From Ensifer sp. Root278 (GTDB lineage: Bacteria > Pseudomonadota > Alphaproteobacteria > Rhizobiales > Rhizobiaceae), in NCBI RefSeq assembly GCF_001429285.1, contig NZ_LMJJ01000041.1, forward strand, positions 86,940 through 150,939: a DNA stretch of 64,000 nucleotides. The letters run 5' to 3'. The stretch's first letter is position 1; every line of letters starts with the position of its first letter. The position numbers and the translations under genes are program-made. This document shows positions 51,153 to 63,793 of this stretch, piece after piece. The notes beneath the pieces are model-generated. The model made no database searches and was not told the origin of the DNA. It saw nothing but the letters and a program-made list of their open reading frames with translations.

Positions 51153-51696
51153 TCAGGCAATTGCAAGCCGCAAGGCGGCGCTCACCTCGCGCGGCGGCTC
51201 GGCCGAAGCGATCCTGACGCCGGCACCGGCGGCGACACGCATCTCGTTGCGCGCCGGTGCCGATGCACTGCCGGCGCTCTCGGCAGCGCTCGGCGTCACC
51301 CTGCCGACGCGGCCGAAGACCTCGGCCTCATCAGGCCAGCGTCATGCCCTGTGGATCGGGCCGGACGAGTGGCTGGTGTTCGATGAAGGCGAAGCCGACC
51401 TGATGGCGGCGGCTGCTTCGAGCGGGACACTACATTCGGCGGTCGACATTTCGCATCGCAACGTTGCCGTCATCGTCAGCGGTGCGGGCGCGGACGTGGC
51501 TGTTAACAGCGGCTGCCCGCAGGATCTGTCGCTGCCGATCTTCCCTGTCGGCGCCTGCTCGCGCACCATCTTCGGCAAGGCGGAGATCATTCTCCTCCGC
51601 ACCGGTGAGGACCAGTTCCGGGTCGAGTGCTGGCGGTCGTTCTCGCCCTTCGTCTTCGGTCTGCTGTCCGAAGGTGCTGCCGACGCGGGGCATTGA
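51145..51696 (+). CDS. soxG: Sarcosine oxidase subunit gamma
   Basis: A 183-residue subunit with a GcvT-like fold: RISLRAGADALPALSAALG, LWIGPDEWLVFDEGE and the C-terminal RVECWRSFSPFVFGLL strand. It completes the soxBDAG heterotetramer. The ATG at 51145 overlaps the soxA stop by 8 bases. It is the last gene of the operon, with a terminator 6 bases after the stop. No glyA or purU gene follows in this window. Confidence 0.9.
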   Translation: MVDQAIASRKAALTSRGGSAEAILTPAPAATRISLRAGADALPALSAALGVTLPTRPKTSASSGQRHALWIGPDEWLVFDEGEADLMAAAASSGTLHSAVDISHRNVAVIVSGAGADVAVNSGCPQDLSLPIFPVGACSRTIFGKAEIILLRTGEDQFRVECWRSFSPFVFGLLSEGAADAGH

Positions 51697-51702
51697 ATAG
51701 AA

Positions 51703-51738
51703 GAGCCGGGAAGTGCCTGCAAGCGCTTCCCGGCTTTC
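51703..51738 (+). terminator. Rho-independent terminator of soxBDAG
   Basis: GAGCCGGGAAGTGC, a CTGCAA loop and GCGCTTCCCGGCTTTC form a long GC stem with a short T tract. May also serve the convergent MaoC gene. Confidence 0.85.
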
Positions 51739-51798
51739 TCAGACCGTCTGAAATTGTCCGCTCTCATTGTGCTGGCAGGACGCGTGGGCCATGCCGCC

Positions 51799-52287
51799 TC
51801 ACGCATCCGCTGGCCGGTCCTTCGGATCGAACTGGATGATCGTCTGCCAGGTGGCCGTCAACGCCGGCTTGCGCTCGCCCTCGATTTCGACGCTGACGTC
51901 GTAGGTGATCATCAGCATGCTGGCGCCGCGGAAGCGGGCATCGGCCATCACGAAGTGGCCGCGCACCTTGGCGCCGCTCTTCACCGGAGCGATGAAGCGC
52001 ACTTTTTCGAAGCCGTAATTGATGCCCATGGTCTGTTCGCGGATCTTCGGCAGGCAATTGTAGTTCATGGCCGAAAGCAGCGAGAGCGACAGGAAGCCGT
52101 GTGCAATCGTGCCGCCAAAGGGTGTTTCGGCGGCGGCGCGGACCGGATCGACGTGGATATACTGGTAGTCGCTGGTCGCTTCGGCGAACTTGTCGATCGT
52201 TTCCTGAGTGACCGTGATCCAGTCGGAAACGCCGACCTCCTTGCCGACCAGTACCTTGATCTCAGAAAGTGATATGTCCTGCAGCAT
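51799..52287 (-). CDS. MaoC-like hotdog-fold (R)-hydratase
   Basis: A 162-residue MaoC/enoyl hydratase 2 family protein. The hydratase motif is visible as DYQYIHVDPVRAAAETPFGGTIAHGFLSLSLLS (about residues 39-71), with the Asp/His catalytic pair. These act on acyl-CoA or acyl-ACP; subfamily members in rhizobia are linked to nodulation-type NodN. Start 52287 gives the family N-terminus; 52 upstream codons to 52443 are not family-like and overlap the glgX end. Convergent with soxG. Confidence 0.87.
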   Translation of the reverse strand: MLQDISLSEIKVLVGKEVGVSDWITVTQETIDKFAEATSDYQYIHVDPVRAAAETPFGGTIAHGFLSLSLLSAMNYNCLPKIREQTMGINYGFEKVRFIAPVKSGAKVRGHFVMADARFRGASMLMITYDVSVEIEGERKPALTATWQTIIQFDPKDRPADA

Positions 52288-52361
52288 GTAAACGCCCCGA
52301 AACAAGCCCCCCGAACGATCTATAGGCCCGCCCGGTGCAACCTGCAAGCGGTGGAAAAGCT

Positions 52362-54326
52362 TTAGAAAACTTCGACAAGGAAGGTGACGGACCGCGGCGC
52401 GACATGGTCTGGAATGGCAGGTCTTGCCAGCACGTTCTGCCACTTTCCGTCGATGCTGTCGGGGAGCCTGACGGGGTGGGGCGCGTGGCTGCGGTTGATG
52501 ACGACGGCAAGGCGCGTCGCCCGCTTCTGCGTGCGGTCACGGGTGGCGAGCACCATCATCAGATTGTCCGTCGCCGGATGCTCCCAGTCGCCGACGGCCA
52601 TGGGCTGTCCGTCCAGCCGCCGCCAATCGACATCGCCGTTTCCGGTCAGGAACGCCGTTTGGTCAAATACGTCGAAGCGTCGGCGCATCGCCGACAAGGC
52701 CGCTGTGTGGGCGACGATATCGTCGTCCATCGCGGTCCAGTCGAGCCAGGTAATCGCGTTGTCCTGACAATAGGCGTTGTTGTTGCCGTTCTGGCTGCGC
52801 CCGCCTTCGTCGCCGGCCGTCAGCATGATCGTCCCGCGGGAGGAAAACAGCGTGCCGATGAGCGCCATCACGTCATGACGTCGGGCCGTCAGGATTTCCG
52901 GATCTCCGGTGGCGCCTTCCGCGCCGTTGTTCCAGGAGTGGTTTTCGTTGTGGCCGTCGCGGTTCTCTTCGCCGTTCGCCTCGTTGTGTTTGCCGGCGTA
53001 GGAGACGATGTCGGCGAGCGTGAAGCCGTCATGGGCGGCGATGAAGTTGACGGTCCGTGTCCCGCACTCGCCCCAGCGGGCAAAACTGCCAGACGAGCCG
53101 GCGAGCGCCGTCGCCAGAGCGCCGATCGCGTGGCGGTCGCCGCGCCAGTAGATGCGGATGTCGTCGCGAGCGCGGTCGTTCCATTCAAGGAAGGGGGAGG
53201 GGAAGTTGCCGAGTTGGTAGCCGCCCGGGCCGATGTCCCAGGGTTCGGCGATCAGCACGCGGTCGGCAAGCAGCGGATCGGCCGAGATCGCCTGGAAGAG
53301 CCGCGCCTCGCGATGGAAACCACCCATGTCGCGGCCGAGGATCGAGGCGAGGTCGAAGCGGAAGCCGTCGACACCGGCGGCATGCACGAAATGGCGCAGG
53401 CTGTCGAGGATCAGCGCTTCGACCACCGGGTGGTCGCAGGCAATGGTATTGCCGCAGCCGGTGTCGTTGATGAGTTCGCCTGGGCGATCGGTGACATGAC
53501 GATAATAGGTCAGGTTGTCGAGGCCGCGCATCGACAACGTGGTGCCGAAGCGGTCGCTTTCGCCGGAATGGTTGAAGACGAGATCGAGGATGACGCCGAT
53601 GCCGGCCTTGCGCAGCGCCTCGACCGTCTTGCGCAGTTCCTTGATGCCGCCCGGCACCAGCCGCGGGTCGAGCGCCATCGGCGCGATCGGATTGTAGCCC
53701 CAGCCGTTCTTCAGGCCGAGGGACGGCAGGTGGCGTTCGTCGATCCAGGCGACGATCGGCATCAGCTCGACGGCCGAGACGCCGAGGCGCTTGAGATGCT
53801 CGATGATCACGGGCTCGGCCAGGGCCGCCACGGTGCCACGCTTGGCTTCCGGGATATCCGGATGGAGGATCGTGAAGGGCTTGACGGCGATCTCGTAGAT
53901 AAGGCCGCCAGCACGGAAGAGTGGCGCCTTCGGCTTGACGATCTTCGCCTCGGTGACAATGGCTTTTGGCACCAGATCAGCGGTGTCTTCGCCAAAAATC
54001 ATCAGGCGCGGATCATGCTGGAATGGTCGGTCGAGTTCGACGGCATAGGGATCGACCAGGAGCTTGGAGGGGTCGAACCAGAGCCCGTGGTCGGGGGAAT
54101 AGACGCCATCGGCGCGAAAGCCGTAGCGCGTGCCCTTCGGGGCGTCGGCGACCGTCAGGCTGTGCAGGTCGCCGTTGCGGACCATCGGTAGCTGCCGCAA
54201 TTGCTTGGAGCCGGTCTTGTCGAAGAGGCAGAGATCGATGCGGGCGGAGTTGCGCGACCAGACCGAAAACGCGGTGCCCTCAGGCGTGACGGTGGCGCCG
54301 AGGGGTGGATTTCCGGTGGTCGGCAT
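52362..54326 (-). CDS. glgX: Glycogen debranching enzyme GlgX
   Basis: A 654-residue GH13_11 protein. An N-terminal carbohydrate-binding domain (PPLGATVTPEGTAFSVWSRNSARIDLCLF) precedes the GH13 barrel. It has VILDLVFNHSGE, GFRFDLASILGRD (nucleophile Asp), VLIAEPWDIG (acid/base Glu) and FIAAHDGFTLAD. It hydrolyses alpha-1,6 limit-dextrin branches. It is downstream of pgm on the same strand but separated by a terminator (54403-54427) and a large hairpin. So it may have its own promoter. Confidence 0.93.
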   Translation of the reverse strand: MPTTGNPPLGATVTPEGTAFSVWSRNSARIDLCLFDKTGSKQLRQLPMVRNGDLHSLTVADAPKGTRYGFRADGVYSPDHGLWFDPSKLLVDPYAVELDRPFQHDPRLMIFGEDTADLVPKAIVTEAKIVKPKAPLFRAGGLIYEIAVKPFTILHPDIPEAKRGTVAALAEPVIIEHLKRLGVSAVELMPIVAWIDERHLPSLGLKNGWGYNPIAPMALDPRLVPGGIKELRKTVEALRKAGIGVILDLVFNHSGESDRFGTTLSMRGLDNLTYYRHVTDRPGELINDTGCGNTIACDHPVVEALILDSLRHFVHAAGVDGFRFDLASILGRDMGGFHREARLFQAISADPLLADRVLIAEPWDIGPGGYQLGNFPSPFLEWNDRARDDIRIYWRGDRHAIGALATALAGSSGSFARWGECGTRTVNFIAAHDGFTLADIVSYAGKHNEANGEENRDGHNENHSWNNGAEGATGDPEILTARRHDVMALIGTLFSSRGTIMLTAGDEGGRSQNGNNNAYCQDNAITWLDWTAMDDDIVAHTAALSAMRRRFDVFDQTAFLTGNGDVDWRRLDGQPMAVGDWEHPATDNLMMVLATRDRTQKRATRLAVVINRSHAPHPVRLPDSIDGKWQNVLARPAIPDHVAPRSVTFLVEVF

Positions 54327-54357
54327 GAAGGCGGCCCTCTTGTTCCAGATGTGCCCG

Positions 54358-54395
54358 AACACCCCCTCTGCCCTTCCGGGCAAAGGGGGTGTTCG
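54358..54395. repeat. 38-base near-perfect palindrome between pgm and glgX
   Basis: GAACACCCCCT, one mismatch, TGCCC, a TTCC loop, GGGCA and AGGGGGTGTTC. A 16-pair hairpin with one mismatch and a tetraloop, right after the pgm terminator on the minus strand. It may stabilise or separate the glgX mRNA. Confidence 0.7.
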
Positions 54396-54402
54396 GTCGA
54401 CA

Positions 54403-54427
54403 GAAAAAGGGCCGCATAAAGCGGCCC
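54403..54427 (-). terminator. Rho-independent terminator after pgm
   Basis: On the minus strand GGGCCGC, TTTAT and GCGGCCC followed by TTTTTCT make a clean seven-pair stem with a five-T run, 6 bases after the pgm stop. It lies before glgX in the direction of transcription. Confidence 0.9.
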
Positions 54428-54433
54428 AGTATC

Positions 54434-56068
<1,635 letters not shown>

Positions 56069-57511
56069 TTAACCTTTCCCGAGAAGACCGGAATATAGAG
56101 AGACGTAACGATCGGCACTTGTGGCCCAGGAAACGTCCGATTTCATGCCCTGGGTCTGAATTTTCGCCCAGACCTTGGGTTCGCTGTATGCACGCAGTAC
56201 GCGCCGGATCGCAAGACGCAGCCCGTCGGCGTTCACTGGCGTGAACTGGAAGCCTGTGGCGACCTTGGCCGCAAGCCCGGCTTCGTTCGCGTCGATGATG
56301 GTATCGGCAAGCCCGCCGGTCCGGGCGACAACCGGCACGCAACCGTAGCGCAGGCCATAGAGTTGGGTCAGCCCGCAGGGCTCAAATCGCGACGGGATGA
56401 GGATCGCGTCGGACCCCGCCTGCATCAGATGCGACAGCGGCTCGTTGTAGCCGGTGACCATGCCGATATGGCCACGATGGCGGGAGGCGGCGGCCAGCAG
56501 CGCGCCTTCGAGCGCCGCATCGCCGGAACCGAGCACGATGAGCTTTCCACCCATGGCGACGATTTCGTCCGCGACTTCCGCGACGAGGTCCATGCCTTTC
56601 TGCCAGGTGAGCCGGCTGACGACGCAGAAGATCGGACCGTTGCCCTTTTCGAGGCCGAAGCGTTCTTCGAGCGCTCGGCGGTTGCCGGCGCGCTGCTTCA
56701 AGGTCGTCGCGCTGAAATGCTGGGCGATGTGCGGGTCGGTCTGCGGATCCCAGATATCGGCGTCGATGCCGTTGACGATGCCCGAGAGATCGGCGACGCG
56801 GCTCTTCAACAGGCCTTCGAGGCCCATGCCGAATTCCGGCGTCAGGATCTCCTGTGCATAGGACGGGCTGACCGTGGTGACCGCGTTTGCGGTCTGCAGA
56901 CCGCCCTTCAGGAAGCCGACATCGCCGTAGTATTCGACGAACTGCATCGAGAAGGCTTCCGGCGGCAGCGCAAGCTCGGGGAAGACCGAGGCGCCGAACT
57001 GGCCCTGGAAGGCGATGTTGTGGATCGTCATGACCGTCGGGGTCGCGGCAGCGGAGCCGAAATGCATGTAAACCGGCGTCAACGCCGTCTGCCAGTCATG
57101 AGCGTGGACGATATCGGGCTTCCAGCCGGAAGCGACATCGCCGCCGGCGATCTCGGCCGCCGCAAGCGAGAGTGCTGCGAAGCGGCGGAAATTATCGACA
57201 TAGTCGCGGCCGGTCGCATCGACGTAAGGCCCGCCGTCGCGCGCGTAGAGTGCGGCCTGATCAAGGACCAGCAGGTCGAGCCCGTCGACCTCGGCGGCGA
57301 GAATTGTCGCCGGATTGCCGAACAGGTTGGCGAAACTGCCGACCTTCTTTTTCTTCTTCAGCTTCTGCAGCACGGCAGGATAGCCGGGCACCAGGGTGCG
57401 GGTCTTGACGCCGTGCGGCACAAGCGCTGCCGGGAGCGCGCCGACGACATCGGCGAGCCCCCCGGTCTTGATCAGCGGATAGACTTCGGACGCAACGGAC
57501 AGGACGTTCAT
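56069..57511 (-). CDS. glgA: Glycogen synthase
   Basis: A 480-residue GT5 enzyme with the ADP-glucose-binding KTGGLADV motif (residues 15-22) and the C-terminal [33 protein letters not shown] loop (E-x7-E type). It elongates glycogen with ADP-glucose. It begins 7 bases after the glgC stop and ends 6 bases before pgm, so it is clearly within the operon. Confidence 0.95.
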   Translation of the reverse strand: MNVLSVASEVYPLIKTGGLADVVGALPAALVPHGVKTRTLVPGYPAVLQKLKKKKKVGSFANLFGNPATILAAEVDGLDLLVLDQAALYARDGGPYVDATGRDYVDNFRRFAALSLAAAEIAGGDVASGWKPDIVHAHDWQTALTPVYMHFGSAAATPTVMTIHNIAFQGQFGASVFPELALPPEAFSMQFVEYYGDVGFLKGGLQTANAVTTVSPSYAQEILTPEFGMGLEGLLKSRVADLSGIVNGIDADIWDPQTDPHIAQHFSATTLKQRAGNRRALEERFGLEKGNGPIFCVVSRLTWQKGMDLVAEVADEIVAMGGKLIVLGSGDAALEGALLAAASRHRGHIGMVTGYNEPLSHLMQAGSDAILIPSRFEPCGLTQLYGLRYGCVPVVARTGGLADTIIDANEAGLAAKVATGFQFTPVNADGLRLAIRRVLRAYSEPKVWAKIQTQGMKSDVSWATSADRYVSLYSGLLGKG

Positions 57512-57518
57512 GGAGTGC

Positions 57519-58781
57519 CTACATTCCCAGCTTGTCGATCATCGTTTGCGTGATCAGGCAGACGCCGTTCTCCGAACGCCGGAAACGCTTGGCATCGAGC
57601 TCCGGATCGTCACCGACAACGAGCCCCTCCGGGATCACGACACGGCTGTCGATGACCACGTTGCTCAAGAGCGCATGGCGACCGATCTTCACATCGGGAA
57701 GAACTACGGCATTCTCCAGACGGGAATATGAATTAACTCTGACGCCTGTGAATAACAGGCTGCGGTTGAGCGCAGCACCGGAGATGATGCAGTCGCCTGA
57801 TATAAGCGACGACGTCGCCGAGCCGCGCCGGTTCTCGTCGTCATGCACGAATTTCGCCGGCGGCTTGATCTCGGCAAAAGTCCAGATCGGCCAGGTGCTG
57901 TCGTAGATGTCGAGCTCGGGCGTCACATGGGTCAGGTCGATATTGGCCTGCCAGTAGGCATCGATCGTGCCGACGTCGCGCCAATAGGCCTCGCGCTCGA
58001 AATCGGACCGCACGCAGGACTGAGCAAAGCGGTGGGCGACGGCTTTGCCGTTGTCGACGATGTAGGGAATGATGTCCTTGCCGAAGTCGCGGCTCGATTT
58101 CGGATCGGCGGCGTCGCGGCGCAGAAGATCCATCAGGAACTTCGTGTGGAAAACATAGATGCCCATCGAGGCAAGCGCCATGTCCGGATTGCCGGGGATT
58201 CCCGGCGGATCGGCCGGCTTCTCGACGAAGGCGATGATGCGGTCCTTGTCGTCGACATGCATGACGCCGAAGCCGGTCGCTTCCATGCGTGGCACTTCGA
58301 GGCAGCCGATGGTGACGTCGGCGCCGGAATCGACGTGCTGCTGCAGCATCAATTCGTAGTCCATCTTGTAAATATGGTCGCCGGCAAGGATCACCATGTA
58401 CTCGACGCCGTGGTCCTCGATGATGTCAATGTTCTGATAGACGGCATCGGCGGTGCCCTCGTACCACTGCGTTTCGGAAACGCGTTGGCTGGCGGGCAGG
58501 ATGTCGAAGCTTTCGTTTCGCTCGGGGCGGAAGAAGTTCCAGCCGCGCTGCAGGTGTCGGATCAGGGAATGCGCCTTGTACTGGGTGGCGACGCCGATGC
58601 GGCGGATACCGGAGTTCAGCGCATTCGATAGCGCGAAGTCGATGATGCGGGCCTTGCCGCCGAAATAGACCGCCGGCTTCGCCCGTCGGTCCGTCAGTTC
58701 TTTCAGACGACTGCCGCGACCGCCAGCGAGAACATAGGCCATGGCATCACGTGCCAGAGGTTGCGAACGCTTTTCCACCAT
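57519..58781 (-). CDS. glgC: Glucose-1-phosphate adenylyltransferase
   Basis: A 420-residue ADP-glucose pyrophosphorylase. It has the pyrophosphorylase signature [39 protein letters not shown] (about residues 15-53) and the C-terminal left-handed beta-helix ([43 protein letters not shown]). It makes ADP-glucose, the committed step, probably under allosteric control. Start 58781 is backed by GGGGAGGAC upstream; 12 extra residues to 58817 are not supported. The 120-base gap to glgB carries a hairpin (58865-58890). Confidence 0.95.
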   Translation of the reverse strand: MVEKRSQPLARDAMAYVLAGGRGSRLKELTDRRAKPAVYFGGKARIIDFALSNALNSGIRRIGVATQYKAHSLIRHLQRGWNFFRPERNESFDILPASQRVSETQWYEGTADAVYQNIDIIEDHGVEYMVILAGDHIYKMDYELMLQQHVDSGADVTIGCLEVPRMEATGFGVMHVDDKDRIIAFVEKPADPPGIPGNPDMALASMGIYVFHTKFLMDLLRRDAADPKSSRDFGKDIIPYIVDNGKAVAHRFAQSCVRSDFEREAYWRDVGTIDAYWQANIDLTHVTPELDIYDSTWPIWTFAEIKPPAKFVHDDENRRGSATSSLISGDCIISGAALNRSLLFTGVRVNSYSRLENAVVLPDVKIGRHALLSNVVIDSRVVIPEGLVVGDDPELDAKRFRRSENGVCLITQTMIDKLGM

Positions 58782-58901
58782 TTGTCCTCCCCAATCATTG
58801 ACTTCCGGGGTCGTCACGGCGGCTTTTGGCGACGCCTTGCGGCCCTCGAATTTTACAGTCTCGTTCCGCCTGCCGATTTCGGCGGGCGGACCGGATGAAG
58901 T

Positions 58902-61112
58902 TTACTCCTGCTCCAGCATCAGTGTCGCCAGCGGCGGCAGCGTGATGTTGGCCATGATCGCTCCCGTGGTGCTCTTCCCGGCATAGACGGCGCCGCCGTT
59001 GCCCTTGCCGCTTCCTCCGTAGATTTCCGCGTCAGAGTTGAGGATCTCCTTCCAGCGACCTTCAACCGGCAGCGGGATGGCGTAGCTCTCCCGGTACACG
59101 GGCGTGAAATTGGTGATGACGGCGACGAGTTTTTCACCGGGCGCCTTGCGCAGCCAGGCAAAGACCGAATTGTCGCGGTCGTCGGCAAGCAGCCACTCAA
59201 AGCCGTCGCCTTCGCAGTCGCGGGCATGAAGGGCGGGCTTGGCGCGGTAGGTGCCGTTGAGGTCACGCACGAGGCGCCGCATGCCCTCGTGCAGGTGATA
59301 TTCGAGCAGGTTCCAGTCGAGCGCGCGCTCCTCGGACCATTCGCGCCATTGCGCGAATTCCTGTCCCATGAACAGGAGCTTCTTGCCGGGATAACCCCAC
59401 ATGAAGGCGTAATAGGCCCTGAGATTGGCAAACTTCTGCCAGTCGTCGCCGGCCATCTTGGCGATCAGCGATCCCTTGCCGTGCACGACTTCGTCATGGG
59501 ACAGCGGCAAAACGAAGTTTTCGCTGAAGGCGTAGAGCAGGCCGAAGGTCAGGTCATTGTGGTGGAACTTGCGGTGCACCGGCTCGCGCGACAGATATTG
59601 CAGCGTGTCGTGCATGAAGCCCATGTTCCACTTGAAGCCGAAGCCGAGACCCCCGGCATGGACCGGATGCGATACATTCGGCCAGGAGGTCGATTCCTCG
59701 GCGATCGTCAGGATGCCCTTATGGGATCCGTAGATTTCCGTGTTCAGCGTCTGCAGGAAGCGAACCGCCTCGAGGTTCTCGTTGCCGCCATACTCGTTCG
59801 GCACCCACTCGCCGTGCTTGCGCGAGTAGTCGAGGTAGAGCATCGAGGCGACCGCATCGACGCGCAAGCCGTCGACGTGGAACTTCTCCGCCCAATAGAG
59901 CGCGTTGTTGACGAGGAACGACAGGACTTCCTGGCGGCCGAAATTGTAGATTGCTGTGTTCCAGTCCGGGTGAAAGCCCTGGCGCGGGTCCTCGTGCTCG
60001 TAAAGTGCCGTGCCGTCGAACCAGCGCAGCCCGTGCTCGTCGGTCGGGAAATGTGCCGGCACCCAATCGAGGATGACGCCGATGCCCACCTTGTGGCAGC
60101 CGTTGACGAAACGGGCAAAACCTTCCGGCTCGCCGAAGCGGGCGGTGGGCGCATAGAGCCCGGTCGTCTGGTAGCCCCAGGACGGATCGAAGGGAAATTC
60201 GGAGATCGGCAGGAACTCGATATGGGTGAAGCCCATGTCGACGCAATAGGGAATCAGCCGGTCCGCCAGTTCGTCCCAGGAGAGCATCTCGCCATTGTCG
60301 CGGCGCTGCCAGGATCCGGCATGGACCTCGTAGATCGAGATCGGCTGGCGACGGGCATCGACCGTTGCCCAATGCTTGCGATGTGCCTCGTCGTCCCAGG
60401 TTTGCGCAATCTCCGGCGTCGTCACGGAAGCGGTATTGGGGCGAAGCTCGGAGCGCCGGGCAAAGGGATCGGCTTTCAGCGGCAGCCGCGTGCCGTTGCG
60501 ATCGAGGATCTCGTATTTATAGGCAAGGCCGCTCTCGACGCCGGGAATGAAGATTTCCCAGATGCCGGTGTCGGTGCGCAGCCGCATGACGTGTCGCCGG
60601 CCGTCCCAGTCGTTGAACTGGCCGACGACGGAAACGCGCTTGGCATTGGGTGCCCAGACGGCGAAGTGGTAGCCGTCGGCGCCGTCATGGTGGATCGGGT
60701 GCGCGCCCATCTTGTCAAAGAGCCGGAGGTGCGAACCTTCGCGGATGTAGTAGTCGTCCATCGGGCCGAGCACCGGACCGAAGCTATAGGGATCGACGAC
60801 GATCCATTCGCCGCCCTCATTGCGGGCGCGGTAGCGCACCGGCTGGGGTTTCTTCAGCGACACGGACCCTTCGAAGAAGCCGGAGTCGTGACGCCGCTCG
60901 AGCGCTCCGAGTTCCTTGCCCGAGAGCGTTTCAACCGTCACGGTCTCGGCATCGGGGATGAAGCAGCGGGCAAGGACGGCCTTGCCGGCGGGGTGCACGC
61001 CGAGGACTGCGAAGGGGTCTTCGTGCGTGCCCGAAAGAATGGCCGCGATATCCGGCGCTGACAGCAGACCTGAAGCTGCGGGTTCCGGGTCCTTGCCGGC
61101 CGAAGGCGTCAT
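58902..61112 (-). CDS. glgB: 1,4-alpha-glucan branching enzyme
   Basis: A 736-residue GH13_9 enzyme. Two N-terminal beta domains (CBM48-like, [21 protein letters not shown]) precede the barrel. Catalytic motifs are [17 protein letters not shown] (nucleophile Asp), [13 protein letters not shown] (acid/base Glu) and [19 protein letters not shown]. It introduces alpha-1,6 branches. The ATG overlaps the glgP stop in ATGA, so the two are coupled. Confidence 0.95.
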   Translation of the reverse strand: MTPSAGKDPEPAASGLLSAPDIAAILSGTHEDPFAVLGVHPAGKAVLARCFIPDAETVTVETLSGKELGALERRHDSGFFEGSVSLKKPQPVRYRARNEGGEWIVVDPYSFGPVLGPMDDYYIREGSHLRLFDKMGAHPIHHDGADGYHFAVWAPNAKRVSVVGQFNDWDGRRHVMRLRTDTGIWEIFIPGVESGLAYKYEILDRNGTRLPLKADPFARRSELRPNTASVTTPEIAQTWDDEAHRKHWATVDARRQPISIYEVHAGSWQRRDNGEMLSWDELADRLIPYCVDMGFTHIEFLPISEFPFDPSWGYQTTGLYAPTARFGEPEGFARFVNGCHKVGIGVILDWVPAHFPTDEHGLRWFDGTALYEHEDPRQGFHPDWNTAIYNFGRQEVLSFLVNNALYWAEKFHVDGLRVDAVASMLYLDYSRKHGEWVPNEYGGNENLEAVRFLQTLNTEIYGSHKGILTIAEESTSWPNVSHPVHAGGLGFGFKWNMGFMHDTLQYLSREPVHRKFHHNDLTFGLLYAFSENFVLPLSHDEVVHGKGSLIAKMAGDDWQKFANLRAYYAFMWGYPGKKLLFMGQEFAQWREWSEERALDWNLLEYHLHEGMRRLVRDLNGTYRAKPALHARDCEGDGFEWLLADDRDNSVFAWLRKAPGEKLVAVITNFTPVYRESYAIPLPVEGRWKEILNSDAEIYGGSGKGNGGAVYAGKSTTGAIMANITLPPLATLMLEQE

Positions 61113-63574
61113 CCAGCTCTCCAGATTTCCCCGGCATATTGCCGGATGGTGCGATCGGATGAGAACCAGCCCATCCGTGCGGTGTTGCGGATCGCTTGCG
61201 CATACCAGTCGGACGGTGTCGTCCAGAGCTGGTCGATCTCGCGCTGCGCCTTGGCATAGGCCTCGAAATCGGCCGCAACCATGAACCAGTCGTGATTGTA
61301 GATGCCGTCGATAAGACCGGAGAAGCGGTTGCGGTCGTCCGGCGAGAAGACGCCGGAGGCGATCGCCTGCAGTGCCTGCGACAGCTCGCGCGATCCTTCG
61401 ATGATGGCGCGCGGATTGTGGCCCTCGGCGCGGGCCTTCGTCACCTCTTCGGCGGTCATGCCGAAGATCTTGATGTTTTCCTCGCCGATCCAGTCGCGCA
61501 TCTCGACATTGGCGCCGTCAAGCGTGCCGATCGTCAGCGCGCCGTTCAGCGCGAACTTCATGTTGCCAGTGCCGGACGCTTCCATGCCGGCGGTCGAGAT
61601 CTGCTCGGAGAGGTCGGCGGCCGGAACCATGATCTCGGCGAGCGAGACGTTGTAGTTCGGCACGAAGACGATCTTCAGGAGGCCGCGCACCGCCGGGTCG
61701 TTGTTGACGACGCGAGCGACGTCGTTGGCGAGTTTGATGATCAGCTTGGCATTGTGATAGCTGGGCGCCGCCTTGCCGGCGAAGAGCTTGACGCGCGGGA
61801 CCCAATCGAGTTCCGGATGCGAGCGGATCTGGTCGTAGAGCGCCACCGCCTCGATGATATTCAGAAGCTGGCGCTTGTATTCGTGGATGCGCTTGATCTG
61901 GATGTCGAACATCGCCGACGGATCGAGCCTGATGCCGAGCCGGCTCTGAACGAGCTGGGCGAGGCGGACCTTGTTGGCGCGCTTGACGGCGGCGAAATGC
62001 TCCTGGAAATCCGCCTTGTCCGCAAAGGCATCGAGTGCCTGCAGCGCCTCGGTATTGTCCATGAACTCGTCGCCGATCGCGTCGCGGATCAGGCCGAAAA
62101 GACCGGGATTGCACTGCATAAGCCAGCGGCGCGGGGTGATGCCGTTGGTCTTGTTGTTGATGCGATCGGGATAGAGCCTGTGCAGGTTGGCAAAGACCGT
62201 TTCCTTCATCAGCTCCGTATGCAGTGCCGAAACGCCATTGATCGAATGCGAACCGACGAAGGCAAGGTTGCCCATGCGCACGCGACGTTCGCCGCTCTCG
62301 TCGATCAGCGAGATGTTGCGGATCTCGTCGTCCGTTGCGCCCTTCTGCCGGCGAGCCTCGATCAGGATCTTGGCGTTGATCGCGTAGACGATCTGCATGT
62401 GGCGTGGCAGCAGCCGCTCGATGAGCGGCACCGGCCAGCTTTCGAGCGCCTCCGGCAGAAGCGTGTGGTTGGTGTAGGAGATCGTGCGGCGGGTGATGTC
62501 CCAGGCCTGCTCGAAATCGAGGCCGTGCAGATCCGTCAGGAGGCGCACCAGTTCGGCAACGGAGATGGCCGGGTGGGTGTCGTTCAACTGAATGGCGACG
62601 GCGTCCGGCAGCGAGGTGAAGTCCGGATATTGCTGCAGATGCCGGCGCAGGATGTCCTGCAGAGAGGCGGAGGAGAAGAAATATTCCTGGCGCAGCCGCA
62701 GTTCCTGGCCGGCAGGCGTCGCGTCGGCGGGGTAGAGAACGCGGGTCAGGCTTTCCGCCTTGTTGCTCTCCCGCAGCGCGCCGATGTGGTCGCCGGCGTT
62801 GAAGGCGGCAAGCAGGATCGGGTCGATCGGCTGCGCCGTCCAGAGGCGAAGCGTGTTGACACGCTTTGCCCGCCAGCCGACGGCGGGCGTATCGAAGGCC
62901 GTGGCGATGACGCGTTCGGCCGGCTTCCAGACGAAACGTTGGATTTCCTCATCGACATTGGCGGTTTCGACGACGCCGCCGAAGCCGATTTCGTAGGAGC
63001 TTTCGCGCCGCTCGAACTCCCAGGGATTGCCGTGGGCAAGCCAGGTTTCCGGCAGTTCCACCTGCCAGCCATCGGCCATCTGCTGGCGGAAGAGGCCGTG
63101 CATGTAGCGGATGCCGTAGCCGTAGGCGGGCACGTCGACGGTCGCCATCGATTCCATGAAACAGGCGGCGAGACGGCCGAGACCGCCATTGCCGAGCGCC
63201 GCATCCGGCTCGAGTTCGGCAACGACATCGATATCGACACCGAGCGAAGCGAGCGCATCACGCATCTCGTCCATCAGGCCGATATTGGTCATGGCGTCGC
63301 GCATCAGCCGGCCGATGAGAAATTCGAGCGAGAGGTAGTAAACGCGCTTGGCACCGGTCGCATAGGTCTTGCGGGTGGAATCCATCCACTTGTCGGTGAT
63401 GCGGTCGCGGGCGACCAGGATCGCGGCCGTCAGCCAGTCGTGCGGCTTGGCAACCTTCGGATCCTTGCCGATGCGATACTTCAGGCGTTCGAGGATTTCG
63501 ACGGCGAGCTGGCCGGGTTCGGACGACCTCAGGGCGGGCTGCGGCACGTCGTTGGTGGAGAGCCTGTTCATCAT
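61109..63574 (-). CDS. glgP: Glycogen phosphorylase
   Basis: An 821-residue GT35 enzyme. The PLP-binding [24 protein letters not shown] motif (Lys in the GNMKF segment) and the N-terminal [29 protein letters not shown] segment are clear. It releases glucose 1-phosphate from glycogen. First gene of the minus-strand cluster. Start 63574 or 63571 (adjacent ATGs); the longer open frame up to 63781 is not family-like. The upstream 220 bases hold its promoter. Confidence 0.95.
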   Translation of the reverse strand: MMNRLSTNDVPQPALRSSEPGQLAVEILERLKYRIGKDPKVAKPHDWLTAAILVARDRITDKWMDSTRKTYATGAKRVYYLSLEFLIGRLMRDAMTNIGLMDEMRDALASLGVDIDVVAELEPDAALGNGGLGRLAACFMESMATVDVPAYGYGIRYMHGLFRQQMADGWQVELPETWLAHGNPWEFERRESSYEIGFGGVVETANVDEEIQRFVWKPAERVIATAFDTPAVGWRAKRVNTLRLWTAQPIDPILLAAFNAGDHIGALRESNKAESLTRVLYPADATPAGQELRLRQEYFFSSASLQDILRRHLQQYPDFTSLPDAVAIQLNDTHPAISVAELVRLLTDLHGLDFEQAWDITRRTISYTNHTLLPEALESWPVPLIERLLPRHMQIVYAINAKILIEARRQKGATDDEIRNISLIDESGERRVRMGNLAFVGSHSINGVSALHTELMKETVFANLHRLYPDRINNKTNGITPRRWLMQCNPGLFGLIRDAIGDEFMDNTEALQALDAFADKADFQEHFAAVKRANKVRLAQLVQSRLGIRLDPSAMFDIQIKRIHEYKRQLLNIIEAVALYDQIRSHPELDWVPRVKLFAGKAAPSYHNAKLIIKLANDVARVVNNDPAVRGLLKIVFVPNYNVSLAEIMVPAADLSEQISTAGMEASGTGNMKFALNGALTIGTLDGANVEMRDWIGEENIKIFGMTAEEVTKARAEGHNPRAIIEGSRELSQALQAIASGVFSPDDRNRFSGLIDGIYNHDWFMVAADFEAYAKAQREIDQLWTTPSDWYAQAIRNTARMGWFSSDRTIRQYAGEIWRAG

Positions 63575-63746
63575 GAAACTGTCTTTACCCTTTTGCGTTG
63601 GGAGGTCGCAGGCCGGACCCGACCGGGGATAAAGGCAATTTATGCATCGATCCGAAGCGCTTGCAACAGATGTTTTTAAATGGATTAGAACTGTCTCAAA
63701 CGGTGGGAAGTCGTTGGTGGAGCAGGCCGGCGATACCGAAAGCAAA

Positions 63747-63771
63747 TGCCGCCCGGCAGGACCGGGCGGCA
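63747..63771 (-). terminator. Probable terminator of the TadG-like gene
   Basis: TGCCGCCCGG, CAGGA, CCGGGCGGCA form a ten-pair stem 22 bases after the TadG-like stop on the minus strand, then ATTTGCTTT. The T tract is weak. Confidence 0.7.
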
Positions 63772-63793
63772 AGAAGGGCACAGTTTTGGTGTT

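Noticed and set aside
52335-54191. A 618-residue plus-strand frame opposite glgX.
   Set aside because: Shadow of a conserved GH13 gene; no family match or start signal.
61196-63679. An 827-residue open frame on the plus strand opposite glgP.
   Set aside because: It is a shadow of glgP in a GC-rich region: no domain, no ribosome-binding site, and glgP itself is unmistakable.
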